DNA from: Okapia johnstoni
Lineage: Eukaryota > Chordata > Mammalia > Artiodactyla > Giraffidae
Assembly (NCBI GenBank): GCA_024291935.2
Contig: CM044307.1
Span: forward strand, 102,801,461 to 102,865,460
Direction: 5' to 3'
DNA: 64,000 nucleotides
This document shows, piece after piece, positions 23,801 through 35,428 of the stretch (positions are counted from its first letter, which is position 1; every line of letters starts with the position of its first letter). Under the pieces are notes generated by a model that saw only the letters and a program-made list of their open reading frames with translations, was not told where the DNA came from and searched no databases. The translations under genes and the position numbers were made by a program.

Positions 23801-24539
23801 TTCATTAGCTTCAGTCTCAAAGGGACAGTGCTAAAGAAATAGGGACCACAAGTTGCTCTTGGTGATGTCCAACCAGCTCAGCAATCCCAATGAAAGAAGC
23901 AGTTCCTGCAGTTGCAACAAAACCCCTGGTGCTACCAGTTGTTTCCTTCATTTAGATCATATATTCATTGCTGAAATGATTCCTCAGGATATCCAAGGGA
24001 AGACCCCTGTCACAGACCAGGCCTGGATCATGTTCCCACACCTGCAGTTGGAGGATGGGTTGGGTTGTCCCACTATAACCACATGAACTGAGAATAGAGG
24101 AGAGGAGGTTCCCCAAGATAAAAACAGTATATTGTTACCAGAAGAGATGCTAGATGCTGCAGAGACACCATCAGGATACCTGCCACACTAAGATATAGCC
24201 AGTTATTCTTGATATGTTTTGAGATCCAAGTTTGTGAGACAGTTTCTAAACCCATCAATAAAAAAGTGCTTAAAAATATAATACTTAAATGTATCTTATT
24301 TATCACAATATGGAAGACTGCAAATTCTTGGTCATTGATTTCAGTGTTTTCCAACACTTACAGTTGCTATAGTGTAAGATTTCCTTCTCCTCTGTCCTTA
24401 AGATAAATAGGAAAAATAACCATACTTCTACAGTTAAAATAGAGTGCTTGGTATAATACATGACACATAGGTAACTGCTCAAAAATATCATGGTTGTTAT
24501 TATGATTATTACTATTATTAAATACTCAACTTGACACAA
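23801..24539. other. Unassigned; 23830-24180 looks repeat-like
   Basis: The part around 23960-24130, with 'ggcctggatcatgttccc', 'gcagttggaggatgggttggg' and 'ccacatgaactgagaatagagg', has the feel of an old mammalian interspersed repeat, but I could not name the family. No gene. Confidence 0.35.
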
Positions 24540-24680
24540 ATTTATGTAATGTCTGTTATACATAAGATACTACTAGGTTTAGGAACTCAAAGATGAATAA
24601 GAAAGTGTTCTGACTTTAAGGAACACAGAGACTAGTGTGGAGGATAAAATATGCACAAAACTCTACCAGGCAGGATGTTA
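24540..24680 (-). mobile_element. L2 3' fragment, antisense
   Basis: Pattern 'gtctgttatacataagat', then 'aaagatgaataagaaagtg' and 'ctttaaggaacacagagactag' follows antisense L2 3' ends in order. Old and short. Confidence 0.5.
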
Positions 24681-26108
24681 CAAGTTTCCGTAATAGGAAT
24701 AAGTGCTATGAATATGATATATGTTTATGTTTTTATATATTTAGTATCTCTTTTTCAGGAAATATAAAAACAGAAAATAAATGCATTTTCAAACAGCTTT
24801 TTCTTAAAAGATTAGTCTCTCTACACACACTTAACCTTTCAAATATAAATTGGATGTCACATTAACCGGCACCTTAATAGAATGAAGAACAATTGACTTC
24901 ATTGTTAATAATATCTTAGATAGAAAGACTTAAAGATCACAACAAGTAATCTAGTCAGAATGTTATTTTTCAGCATTTAATATTACAGCTCTTTATGCAT
25001 GACAAAAGACCTCTGCATTTTTTCCCCTATACATGAATAAAATCAGATTATTTGATTTGTTTGACAAAAGGCTTTGTGATTTAGAGATCACTTTTGAACT
25101 AAATGACCAGACTGTTGCTAAGCAACCGTGTAAAACAGTTCTTAAATGCAAAAGACACAGCTAAAATACAGCCTTATAAGGTCTATAGTAGTATGTCTGA
25201 CATTTTTGTATAATCAGTCTATTTTCAAAATAAATATTTTCAATATTCTCTTTCATAAATTAATTATATATGTGTGTGAATGTGTATATTCAGAGAAAGT
25301 AAATAGATTGAATGTGAAATTGAAAGCAAAATCTCAACACAATTGTGTTAATTTACAATAATAATTTTTCAGGTCTGCATTGGCCCTGTTAGCCTGCCAC
25401 GACATAAAATTTTTCTAAATAATTTTAGAAACTCTTGAAGCTTCTATACAGAGTATTATTCAGATGTTCTGGATCAATGACTGCTCTGCAAATAGATTTT
25501 ACAGATTTTATTTCTGGAAAAATACCAAAATAAGAAAGTATTACCTGACTTGACAACATATATTCCAATTTAGAAATTATTATATAATTAATGTAATTTT
25601 ATTGTTAGTTACTAAAATTTCAGCAATTTATTACTTAGTAAATGTAGATTTTCATTACTAACACTACAGAGGCCAGGAATATACTTGTCAATTCTTAAAC
25701 AGAAAGAGAAGATACACTTTTCCTGTAAAGCTGTGACAAGTGGTAAGCCTGATCTTTTGAAACCAGAGAAAGAAGCCCTTGAATTACTTTCCTATGAAAA
25801 TACTGCTTTACTTCTACAGAAGTAGCTCTACCATCAGGTAAATTTGGCGACTGATGAAACCATCACTGTGAGAAGCTAAATTAACCACTCTACTCAAGAT
25901 GCCTGCCCCCTGTGGTCCTAACTAGAGATTGTCAAATACGTAGCTATTACAAGTGAACCATTTCTGTTTCTTTCACATAAGAACATTCCTTTCACAAAAG
26001 TCATATGGACAAAGCAAAAACAAGGACTTACCCTGGAAGGCAAAGGTCTTTGAGTAATTTCCCAGCTAAGCTACCTTCTGTAAAGACTGAGTCCTAGGGG
26101 ATATTCAC
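24681..26108. other. Unassigned AT-rich DNA
   Basis: No gene or nameable repeat seen. Confidence 0.5.
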
Positions 26109-27710
26109 TTCAGTTCAGTTCAGTCGCTCAATCGTGTCCAGCTCTTTGCTACCCCATGGACCGCAGCAAGCCAAGCCTCCCTGCCCATCACCAAATCCTG
26201 TAGTTTACTCAAACTCAGGTCCTTGAGTAGGTGATGCCATCCAACCATCTCATCCTCTGCCGTCCCCTTCTCTGCCCGCATTCAATCTTTCCCAGCATCA
26301 GGGTCTTTTCCAATGAGTCAGTTCTTCGCATCAGGTGGCCAGAGTATTGGAGTTTCAGCTTCAGCATCAGTCCTTCCAATGAATATTCAGGACTGACTTC
26401 CTTTAGGATGGACTGGTTGGATGTCCTTGCAGTCCAAGGGACTCTCAAGAGTCTTCTCCAACACCACAGTTCAAAAGCATTAGTTCTTCAGTGCTCAGCT
26501 TTCTTTATAGTCCAACTCTCACATCCATACATGACTACAGGAAAAAGCATAGCTTTGACTAGATGGACCATTGTTGGCAAAGTAATGTCTCTGCTTTTTA
26601 GTATGCCATCTAGTTTGGTCATAACTTTTCTTCCAAGGGGCAAGTGTCTTTTAATTTCATGGCTACAGGCACTATCTGCAGTGAGTTTGGAGCCCAAGAA
26701 AATAAAGTCTCTCACTGTTTCCATTGTTTCCCCATCTATTTTCCAGGAAGTGATGGGACCAGATGTCATGATCTTAGTTTTCTGAATGTTGAGTTTTAAG
26801 CCAAATTTTTCACTCTCCTCTTTCACTTTCATCAAAGGCTCTTTAGTTCTTCTTCACTTTCTGCCATAAGGGTGGTGTCATCTGCATATATGAGGTTATT
26901 GATATTTCTCCTGGCAATCTTGATTCCAGCTTGTGCTTCATCCAGCCTAGCATTTCTCATGATGTACTCTGCATGTAAGTTAAATAAGCAGGGTGACAAT
27001 ATACAGTCTTGACTTACTCCTTTTCCTGTTTTGAACCAGTCTGTTGTTCCATGTCCAGTTCTAACTGTTGCTTCTTGACTTGCATACAGATTTCTCAGAA
27101 AGCAGGTCATGTGGTCTGGTATTCTCATCTCTTGAAGAATTTTCCACAGTTTGTTGTGATCCACACAGTCAAAGGCTTTGGTATAGTCAATAAAGCAGGA
27201 ATAGATGTTTTTCTGGAACTCTCTTGCTTTTTTGATGATCCAACAGATATTGGCAGTTTGATCTCTGGTTTCTCTGCCTTTTCTAAATCCAGCTTGAATA
27301 TCTGGAGGTTCACAGTTAACATACTGTTGAAGCCTGGCTCGGAGAATTTTGAGCATCCCTTTGCTAGCATGTGAGATGAGTGCAATTGTGCAGTAGTTTG
27401 AGCGTTCTTTGGCATTGCCTTTCTTTGGGATTCGAATGAAAAGTGACCTTTTCCAGTCCTGTGGCCACTGCTTTGTTTTCTAATTTTACTGGCATATTGA
27501 GTGGAGCACTTTCACAGCATCATCTTTTAGGATTGAAATAGCTCAACTGGAATTCCATCACCTCCACTAGCTTTGTTCATAGTGATGCTTCCTAAGGCTC
27601 ACTTGACTTCACATTCCAGGATGTCTGGCTCTAGGTGAGTGATCACACCATCATGATTATCTGGGTCATGAAGATCTTTTTTTGTATCGTTATTCTGTAT
27701 ATTCTTGCCC
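26109..27710 (-). mobile_element. BovB LINE, 5'-truncated, antisense
   Basis: Read on the minus strand: from the linker near 27710 through the RT region to a short ACTGA tail at 26109-26125. RT motif is YADD. Open pieces lie at 26832-27356, 26488-26835 and 26215-26448, in different frames. Endonuclease and leader are absent. A short 'atattc' occurs at both edges, but BovB itself is similar there, so a target duplication is not proven. Confidence 0.95.
26832..27356 (-). pseudogene. BovB reverse transcriptase fragment
   Basis: A 174-residue uninterrupted stretch of the RT domain, one of the longer BovB frames here. It includes the FIDYTKAFDCVDH region (catalytic Asp context, about residues 55-67) and YADD at residues 157-160. 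Downstream sequence continues in another frame, so the palm-to-thumb transition is broken. It has no start of its own. Confidence 0.92.
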
Positions 27711-27899
27711 CCTCTTTTATAATTTACTCAGATTTAAAACAATCTCAGCTTTTCCAGAATTGTCTGCCCAATTAATAATATGATAATAAATGCAGAGTGG
27801 TTGACTTGATACTGTCCCATTCTCTCAGAGCTGCTGCAGAGAACATAGTAGACTCACATATCCAGATGATACCTCTCTGAATTTCTGTCCTGTCAGCCA

Positions 27900-28170
27900 C
27901 AGTGTTAGTCTGCTCAGGTTGCCATAACCCAACACCACCGACTGGGTGGCTTAAAAAACAAAAATTTATTTTCTCACAGTTCTAGAGGCTAGAAGTCCAA
28001 GATGAAGCTACCAGCTTGGTTCATTGCTGGTGAGATCTCTCTCCTGGGCTTGCAGTTGACACCTTCTTGCTGTGTCCTCGTACGGCCTTTTTCTGAGTTC
28101 TGGTTTTCCCATATGCTTAAATGGGTAGCAGTCCTATTGGATTAGGACCCCACCCTTAATGACCTCATGA
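27900..28170 (-). mobile_element. MaLR-type LTR, antisense
   Basis: Antisense MLT1/MST-class LTR: 'gttagtctgctcaggttgcc', then 'gactgggtggcttaaaaaac', 'ttctcacagttctagaggct' and 'attggattaggaccccaccc'. The far side is lost where a Bov-A2 monomer starts. Non-coding. Confidence 0.8.
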
Positions 28171-28290
28171 GTGCCTGCTTAGTTGCTCACTCAGTGTGTC
28201 TAACTCTTTGCAACCCCATGGACTGTAGCCCACCAGACTCCTCTGTCCATGTAATTTTCCTGGCAAGAATACTGGAGTGGGTTTCCATTT
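28171..28290 (+). mobile_element. Bov-A2 monomer SINE
   Basis: One Bov-A unit: 'gttgctcactcagtgtgtc', 'caaccccatggactgtagcc', 'aagaatactggagtgggttt'. It directly abuts the MaLR LTR. No clear target duplication. Confidence 0.85.
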
Positions 28291-28690
28291 GATCATCTTG
28301 ACAATGAACCATGCAGAACATAACTGATGGACAGCTGCAATTGCTGTATCTCTGATCTGCCATTACACTGAAACTTTTAGAACTACCTTACAGTTAAAAC
28401 TCTTCCTACTCCATCCTCTTTTCTTCCTATGCTCCTTCCCTGAGATCAGGCCTACATCATGATCTAAAGATTCCCTATCTTCTTCCCTTTGTCCTAGCAC
28501 AGGCATTTCTCTCAGTGAATCTCTTGCATGTCTAGCCCCATCTTGGCATCTACTTCTAGGAAGACCTGAAATGACACATAAAGATATGTGGACACAAAGC
28601 TTCTAATTATAAAGGGAAGACATGGCAACAGACTGGAAAAAAAGAAAGAATTGTTAGTGATTTAGAGATTATAGGAAATTTTTTAAACAT
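28291..28690. other. Unassigned DNA
   Basis: Nothing recognisable. Confidence 0.5.
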
Positions 28691-29465
28691 ATCTTTACTC
28701 TTTAGCAATTGTTCAGAATGGAAGAATAATTTTGTAATCAGAGAAAGAAGAGAAAATTTTTAGCAACATGGATAGGACCTAGAGATTATCATACAGAGTG
28801 AAGTAAGTCAGAGAAAGATACATATGTGATATTGCTTATATGTGAAATCTAAAATTAGGGCACAAATTAATTTATCTACAAAACAAAAATAGACTTATAG
28901 ATATAGAAAATAAACTTCAGTTACCAGGGGTTGAGGAGGGAAAAGGAGGGAGTGAGAGATTGGGATTGACATATACACACTATTATATATAAAACAGATA
29001 ACTAATAAGAATCTGCAGTGTTGCACAGGAAACTCTACTCAATACTCTATCATGGCCTATATGGGAAAAGAATCTAAAAATAGTAGATATATGCTGCTGC
29101 TGCTAAGTCACTTTAGTCGTGTCCGACCCCATAGATGGCCTCCCATCAGACTCCCCCGTCCCTGGGATTCTCCAGGCAAGAATACTGGAGTGGGTTGCCA
29201 TTTCCTTCTCCAGTGCATGAAAGGGAAAAGTGAAAGTGAAGTTGCTCAGTCGTGTCTGACTCTTAGCGACCCCATGGACTGTAGCCTACCAGGCTCCTCC
29301 GTCCATGGGATTTTCCAGGCAAGAGTACAGGAGTTGGGTGCAATTGCCTTCTCCTAGTAGATATATATATATGTGTGTGTGTATAATAGATTCACTTTGT
29401 TGAACACCTGAAACTAACACAGCATTGTAAATCAACTATACTCCAATAGAAATGTTTTTTTAAAA
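28691..29465 (+). mobile_element. Artiodactyl L1 3' end, sense, split by Bov-A2
   Basis: Sense L1 3' end: 'agcaacatggataggaccta', 'gtgaagtaagtcagagaaag', and after the SINE 'cacctgaaactaacacagc' and 'actccaatagaaatgttt', with a short A-tail. The SINE at 29093-29354 interrupts it with a perfect 12-bp duplication. Only the last residues of ORF2 would lie here; non-coding now. Confidence 0.88.
29093..29354 (+). mobile_element. Bov-A2 dimer SINE
   Basis: Two Bov-A units joined by the 'gaaaagtgaaagtgaag' linker, starting 'gctgctgctgctaagtcac' and ending 'attgccttctcc'. Perfect target duplication 'tagtagatatat' at 29081-29092 and 29355-29366 fixes both edges. Confidence 0.95.
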
Positions 29466-29818
29466 ATCCATCAAAGAAGCCAGAAAACGATGCTCCAGCA
29501 GCCAGAGCCTTTTGAGTGCCTCCAGAATAGAGGACAGAGGATTCTGTCTCTAATTGATTGAAAGATAGCTCCTTCACTCAGCCCACAGTTTTCCCAGAAG
29601 GTAAAGTGAGCTCTTAATGCTCTGTGTGATCTGAGTTGTGAGTGGAAGGTCACAGGCCATGCCCTGTGCCCCCTCACACTGCCCAGGAGGGTATGGGAAG
29701 CTTCCACCTCAACACGTTCTGAGGCAGTTCATTCCTGCCTGATGGCATTATTGGTCCCCAGGTGACTGACTGGTACTCTCTCCCCCACCTCCTTATCAAA
29801 ATCTGAGTAAATGTCTTT
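29466..29818. other. Unassigned DNA
   Basis: No repeat or gene recognised. The minus-strand frame 29471-29707 has no known motif. Confidence 0.45.
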
Positions 29819-29875
29819 CAAGAAAGAAAGAAAGAAAGGAAGGAAGGAAGGAAGGAAGGAAGGAAGGAAGGAAGA
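29819..29875 (+). repeat. (AAAG)n(AAGG)n microsatellite
   Basis: About four AAAG units followed by about nine AAGG units, a purine-only tract of 57 bases. Likely polymorphic. Confidence 0.97.
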
Positions 29876-30144
29876 AAAATTAAACAAAATACAAATGTTT
29901 AAATAAGGAATGAGCAACAATATGGGCAGCAGAATTCTGGGTAGAAGTGAAGGAAGATCCTGGGGAAGAACGAAAGACTTCACAATCTGCCTAGACTGTG
30001 ATCCCAGCAAATAGCAAGTAGATGGTGGTCCACAGACTCCTCTGTGGAAAGGGAAGAAAATGCTCTTCTTTTTCCCTTTTGAAAGTCACAAAGTCCGTTG
30101 AACAGATTACCTTGATTGAAAGTCTAATTCCACACTATTTCTTC

Positions 30145-30290
30145 ACTCTTTGCCTCCATCACCTCATTTGTAAAATAGAACTAAGAAGTTTGTTCTAGGA
30201 TTAAATGAGATAATGCATCAATGTACTCAGAAAAGAAGGTCCTGGCGCATAATATAAACTTAATTAATATTATTTTCTCATCGTGACTTT
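30145..30290 (+). mobile_element. MIR SINE fragment
   Basis: MIR core order is visible: 'cctcatttgtaaaatagaac', 'ggattaaatgagataatgc', then 'ggtcctggcgcataatataaac'. Confidence 0.65.
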
Positions 30291-30890
30291 CCACAACTGT
30301 CTTTCATATACTTTGAACAAAATATGAGGTTAAATCATGAGGTAGTCTTACCATTAAATGTATGGTTAAACAAGAATAAAGACTTTGTCGCATGGAATTT
30401 AGAAGGCAATTTTATTCTAATGCTTTTCTGATTTATATAATCACATTGTGTGACTCTAGGTTTCAGGGTTTTGAGACTAACTTTAAAATAATGCAGACGA
30501 GCCAAATATATATTATTTTCAATTAAGAGGCTCAAGTAGAAAGTACACTTGAGCTGCTTTCAAGTGAAACCATTGAGATTTGCCAATTGAAACGTAAATC
30601 TTACAGGTTGCCCTTTCTGCCATGTATTTGAGCCTTCTAAAACTGATGGAGATATTTCACAGATCCAAATATTTGCATAAAAAAAACCTGTAACTGATTG
30701 GAAAAAGTATCAGCATTTCCAGTCCTCCTCAGTCCAGCTGCTAGAGAATAGGGGGAGAAGACATTCCTAGGATATCTATTCACCAACTCAGAAAGTACAG
30801 CTGAAATTAATATCCAACACAATGTACATACAATGGTTTGTATAAGCCATTGTACTTTTTTATTTCATTCAGTAAAATAACCGTAAAAAG
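30291..30890. other. Unassigned AT-rich DNA
   Basis: No gene or nameable repeat seen. Confidence 0.5.
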
Positions 30891-31440
30891 TGTTAATTGA
30901 GAGCCAAGTAGATTTTGTCATAGAAATAGGAGAAAAAACAATCAATAGGACAAACTAGTTTACCCTCAAGGAGCTTACAGTCAAAGGAAAACAAACAGGA
31001 AGTAAGCAAACTAATAAAAAGAAAACAAACTAATTAGTATAATTTGTGTAAAGCAAACAAAGGAATAATGTGATGAGGTGATTGGGTGGAAACAAAAGGA
31101 AGTAGTCTATTATAGACTATTATTTATTAAAGTCTTCTCTTTAGGTTTATTTATGAAGAAAAAGAACCAGCCATTTCAAAATTCTCAGGGACACTTCATG
31201 AAAAGGGAGGAGTGAGAGCAAATGCTTGAGAGGAAACCCATTTTGGTCCTTAGAGGAATAAAAGAAAATTTGTATTATTGGACCCAGGAAGTGAAAGGGA
31301 GAATGGTGGGTGGGGGAGGTCAGAGGAGTTAGGAAGACATTAAATTAGGGGAGAATTAGATATCGTGATATCGATTTTAGGTTCATTCCAAATTCAGTGG
31401 GGAGCTTTTGAAGGGTGCTAGGCAGTGGAGATGTGATATC
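30891..31440 (-). mobile_element. L2-like fragment, antisense
   Basis: Begins with the antisense L2 landmark 'ccctcaaggagcttacagtc' and ends with 'ggttcattccaaattcagtgg' and 'agcttttgaagggtgctagg', which occur in that order in antisense L2. The middle is poorly matched. Confidence 0.5.
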
Positions 31441-31910
31441 CACCATTTTGAAATAGAAAATTTTCATGTGGCCATTTAACCTGTTAGGAGTCTAACTGAA
31501 TGTAAGCTACATGAATGACATTTTAAATTATAGCACATGAAATAGCAGGAGTAATTTTATCCACATTGCAAAAAAAACAGCATAGAATTTGCAGGGAAAA
31601 AATACTGGAGAAATCAACAGTCATTATTTTACAAGCCAAACATAAATAAATAAAGACAATATCAACTAAGGTCTATGTTTTCTTATGAGAAGTTACTGAT
31701 CTAAGAAAGAGTTGAAGTCTTAGAAATTTAGTGAAACCCTGTCCTGCTTGTGATGTTCTTCTCTTTACCCCTATCTAGATGGAAGAGCAGCAAACTATTC
31801 TCTACTTTACAAGTGTCTAGGGTTAGAAGTTCAGATTAGTTCTTCAGGAAGTTACATCTCACACAACTATCCTGACACTGGTAAGAACAAAGGATTGAAG
31901 AAGGTCAGCC

Positions 31911-32003
31911 TCCGCAGCCATACTTCACAAGTTTTCTGCTGGCGAACATAACCGAAGTTCACTCGGTGCGTTCGTTCTGCAATATGTTTTCTATAAATGT
32001 CGC
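31911..32003. promoter_or_regulatory. Small CpG cluster of unknown role
   Basis: Seven CpG dinucleotides in about 90 bases, in otherwise CpG-poor DNA, and not part of any SINE or LINE I recognise. It is far too short for a CpG island. It could be a regulatory site, the remnant of a CpG-rich repeat, or chance. Confidence 0.25.
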
Positions 32004-32377
32004 CATGTACTCAGAAAACAACTCTAAAATTAATCTTACCTGTGGTAATATGTCTTAGAATTGGACAGGCTAAAGGCTCTCATAAAATCTTACATGATAT
32101 TTAAGCCTCAGATGTGGCCATTTAGTGTAATTAGGAACTTGTTAGTTGGAGGAGTGTTAACTTTATGTTCGATGTATTTGGATGTTGCTTTGGTTCAGAA
32201 AAGACTTAAGATATACAGTGATCTTAGACATTATGCCATATAACAGGGTAAGATTAAATTCTACAATAAAAAGAGAATAGAAACAAGGCAAAGAGAAACA
32301 GACATGGGGAAGTAAAATGGAGCCAGCATGAGCTTAACAAAAACATAAATACCATTAACCTTTCTGAAGGTTCACAG

Positions 32378-32581
32378 AGGGGCTCCAAGCTTTCCAGAAG
32401 AATGGCCTTTATTCAGCTACGTTCTCAGTATGTTAAGATAGTAACTAATTTCTCAAGAAAAGCAATAACTCTTTGTGGTTCTGAGATCAGAGCGAACTTT
32501 ATCCCACGGACCCTCTCAGGTGAACTGAAGACCCTCTTTAGTGCACTGAACAACATCTTCAATAACATTCTTATGGGACAC
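32378..32581 (+). other. Exon-like open stretch, unrecognised
   Basis: An acceptor-like 'ttcacag' ends at 32377 and a donor-like 'cacgtgagt' places GT at 32582-32583. The 204 bases between are open in one frame (68 codons exactly, so phase 0 on both sides), with an ATG at 32402. The pyrimidine tract before the acceptor is weak, and the encoded peptide resembles nothing I know. A lncRNA exon or a chance frame are real alternatives. Confidence 0.2.
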
Positions 32582-33829
32582 GTGAGTTTGTGGAATTGTT
32601 TTTATAAAGAAACAGATGAATGAGACTTCTATATCTACACATGCTAAGATAATAATTCTTTCTCAGTTTAAACTGCTGTTAGCATTTTAATATTTAGCAT
32701 TTTATCAAATAAATAGTTTAGATTTAGGTTGCTAGGGGTTGAAAATAATGTTTGCGAATAGACCTCAGTCTCTCAAATGCTTTTCCTTTGGATGAACACT
32801 TAAGCAAAGAAAGGTGGAAGATGCAATCATGTATTTATTGAGTGGGACTAATTCTAAAGGAGGAATGGTTCCGATATAGAGTGTGCAGAAGAGAACATTT
32901 ACTTCCCTGAATTTCTATAATTGGTGGATGAGGAAGTCATGGCTTTGAAACAGAGAACACATAAAAGTGTCCCAAGGGTGCTTGGGGCCAGCTACATTTC
33001 CTTCCAAAACAAAGGGGGTTTTTTAAGGCAGAAAAAAGAAAACACCAAGGAACACCAATTTTCATATTTATTTTCTGGGTCAAGGACTCCTTTACGATTC
33101 AGATAAAAACTATGTATTTTCTCACGGGGGGGAAAACACATTTTAATGTAGCAGACATGATCTCTCAACCCTTTCTAGCTTTAGAAAATTTTTGATGGTG
33201 AGGCTCTAAAGCAAGGGGAAACAGTTCATCATTTTTATTATCTCCATTTGTACATCTGCATTAAGAAGAAAGCTGGTAAGCTACAGGTATGTACACGTGG
33301 AAAGTATTTTGTTTAAAGCAAAGAATGTAATAGTGTAAAACTGACAAAAGAGTTTTAGAGTTGAAATGGTGACCAGTATACAATGGTGACAATAGGTCTG
33401 GGAAGGATATTGGCAAGGGCTAGAGAAAACTCAAAGGAGTATATCAACAGAAACTTGTAGGGAAGGGTTGAACGCATCCTTGGTAGCGACCATGACAGCA
33501 GTACAGCACAGGGAACAGAATTTGCTTCACTCGGTTATCTTTGTGCAGCACTGCCAGGAATTCAAATGCTATGAGGCACGGAGAAGAAAGAGTAGGTAGT
33601 AGAGTTAGGGTTTTCCCACCTCACATTTGGGAATACAGAATGAGCTAGAGCATTCTCCCTGTAGTCTGTAAATAGAGAAGAAGGTGAGAACAATGAATCC
33701 TCTACTAGGATTAGTTAAATGGGGGAGTGCAAACTTTGAAGTCTTTAAGCCATCATAAACTTATTGATGCCATCTATTCTGATAGCCTAATAGGATTTTT
33801 TAAAATTAGTTTTCAGTGTGTAGAACTAA

Positions 33830-33902
33830 TATACATACATACATATATATATATACATGTATATATATATATATATGTATGTATGTATATGTATATATAT
33901 CT
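33830..33902 (+). repeat. (TACA)n/(TA)n/(TATG)n compound microsatellite
   Basis: Alternating tacatacata, (ta)n, atgtatgta blocks; nearly self-complementary. Confidence 0.95.
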
Positions 33903-34879
33903 ACATTTCTGGCTTCTTAAGAAAATATCAGATGATTTGACGATGGTGGACTCCAACTTTTACATGCAACAATCATTCCCTCACAGCACCAAACTTTGTT
34001 TTTACAACAATGAGACTAACTTATCTTCAAGCTTAAGAAGTGTTTCCAGTAATCAGGCTGCCTGTTTTGTTAACTTGTATTGCTTGCCTCACCTCTAGAG
34101 CTTTGAGTTCATAATCCACTCCTCTCCACTCCCTAAACTAATATGTTGTATTTCATTCATCTACTGTGGCAGCCATGAGGTTGCACCTACAAACCTCCAA
34201 TTCTAGGGAGTTTAGTTGGCCAAAGGTATCAGATGCTTCACTTTGAACCTACTACTATAATTTCACCAACGCCATATTCTTTATTGGCTGTTCCCAATCA
34301 ATGATTGAGTGCATCCTGAAATAGCTCCAGGACTCTCTAGTGACTTTGCCGAAGCTTCTAAAATTCCTAGGCAGACTAAGATGCTTTCCTTCAACCTTCC
34401 TTTACTCTCCATCATACTTGCTTCTACCAGCTTTTTCCAGCTCCCTCTCCTTTTCTGTCTTAAAGGCATTTTCTCTACTAAAGCCCTTGCCTATGTTTAA
34501 TGCTCCTCACTACCTGCCTCTTGATGAACCTGGACTATTATAAGTGATATCAGAAGTAGCGTGATTTGAGAAAGAGCGCAATAGGAAGGGGGTTGGGGAT
34601 TGGCTCACCCACTGCCAAAAAGGTGAAGAGAGTGTCATTGTGGTTGATAAAGGGGACATGGATAGTCACTGGCACACACTGGCAGCGTACTTGCTAACAG
34701 TTTTACCTGCAGTGACTTGAAAATTTAAAAATGTAAGAAAACTGTCTCAATGGAGATTTTAACTCGGTAGATGAAATGATGTAGGCCGTTGAAAAATTTG
34801 GGAGTGGGAGGACACCTACAAAGGCAGTGAACTTAACTGAGTACAGCTAAATTATACTGACACTTTATGGAAAGATAAT
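33903..34879. other. Unassigned DNA
   Basis: The part at 34140-34550 has a repeat-like texture ('tggcagccatgaggttgcacc', then a pyrimidine-rich run), but I could not assign it. No gene. Confidence 0.4.
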
Positions 34880-34896
34880 GAGAGACTGAGGGCTAT

Positions 34897-34993
34897 CTTT
34901 TAAATTAATTTCTATTGGAATATAGCTAATTTACAATGTTTTGTTAGTGTCTGCTGTACAAAAGAGTGAGTCAGTTATACATATCTATATCTA

Positions 34994-35034
<41 letters not shown>

Positions 35035-35119
35035 CCACTCTTTTTTAGATTATATTCCTACATAGGTTATTACAGAGTTTTGAGTAGAATTCCCTGTGCT
35101 ATACAGTGGATTCTTATCA
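34897..35119 (-). mobile_element. Artiodactyl L1 3' end, short antisense insertion
   Basis: Antisense L1 3' UTR 'ttctattggaatatagctaattt' to 'cagtggattcttatc'. A 17-bp duplication 'gagagactgagggctat' lies at 34880-34896 and 35412-35428; the right copy is separated from the L1 by a Bov-A2 inserted at that border. So this is a 223-bp 5'-truncated L1 insertion. A (TCTA)n tract sits inside. Confidence 0.9.
34979..35033 (+). repeat. (ATCT)n microsatellite
   Basis: TATATC units followed by about ten uninterrupted CTAT units inside the L1 3' end. Confidence 0.97.
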
Positions 35120-35128
35120 GAGAGACTG

Positions 35129-35408
35129 CCGCCGCTGCTGCTGTTGCTAAGTCTCTTCAGTCATGTCCGAATCTATGCGACCCCATAGACGGCAGCCCAC
35201 CAGGCCCCCCATCCCTGGGATTTTCCAGGCAAGAACACTGGAGTGGGTTGCCATTTCCTTCTCCAATGCATGAAAGTGAAAAGTGAAAATGAAGTGGCTC
35301 AGTCGTGTCCGACTCTTCACGACCCCGTGGTCTGCAGCCCACCAGGCTCCTCCGTCCATGGGATTTTCCAGGCAAGAGTAGTGGAGTGGGGTGCCATTGC
35401 CTTCTCCG
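35129..35408 (+). mobile_element. Bov-A2 dimer SINE in an L1 target duplication
   Basis: Two Bov-A units from 'ccgccgctgctgctgttgc' to 'gccattgccttctccg'. Target duplications 'tcagagagactg' at 35117-35128 and 35409-35420 are perfect; their sequence is the L1 end plus the right target duplication of the L1, so this SINE is younger than the L1. Confidence 0.95.
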
Positions 35409-35428
35409 TCAGAGAGACTGAGGGCTAT

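Larger units (their letters stand above)
31441..33829. other. Unassigned DNA, one of the longest stretches free of recognised repeats
   Basis: No nameable repeat over about 2.4 kb. It contains a small CpG cluster (31911-32003) and an exon-like open stretch (32378-32581), listed separately. Otherwise only short frames. Confidence 0.45.
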
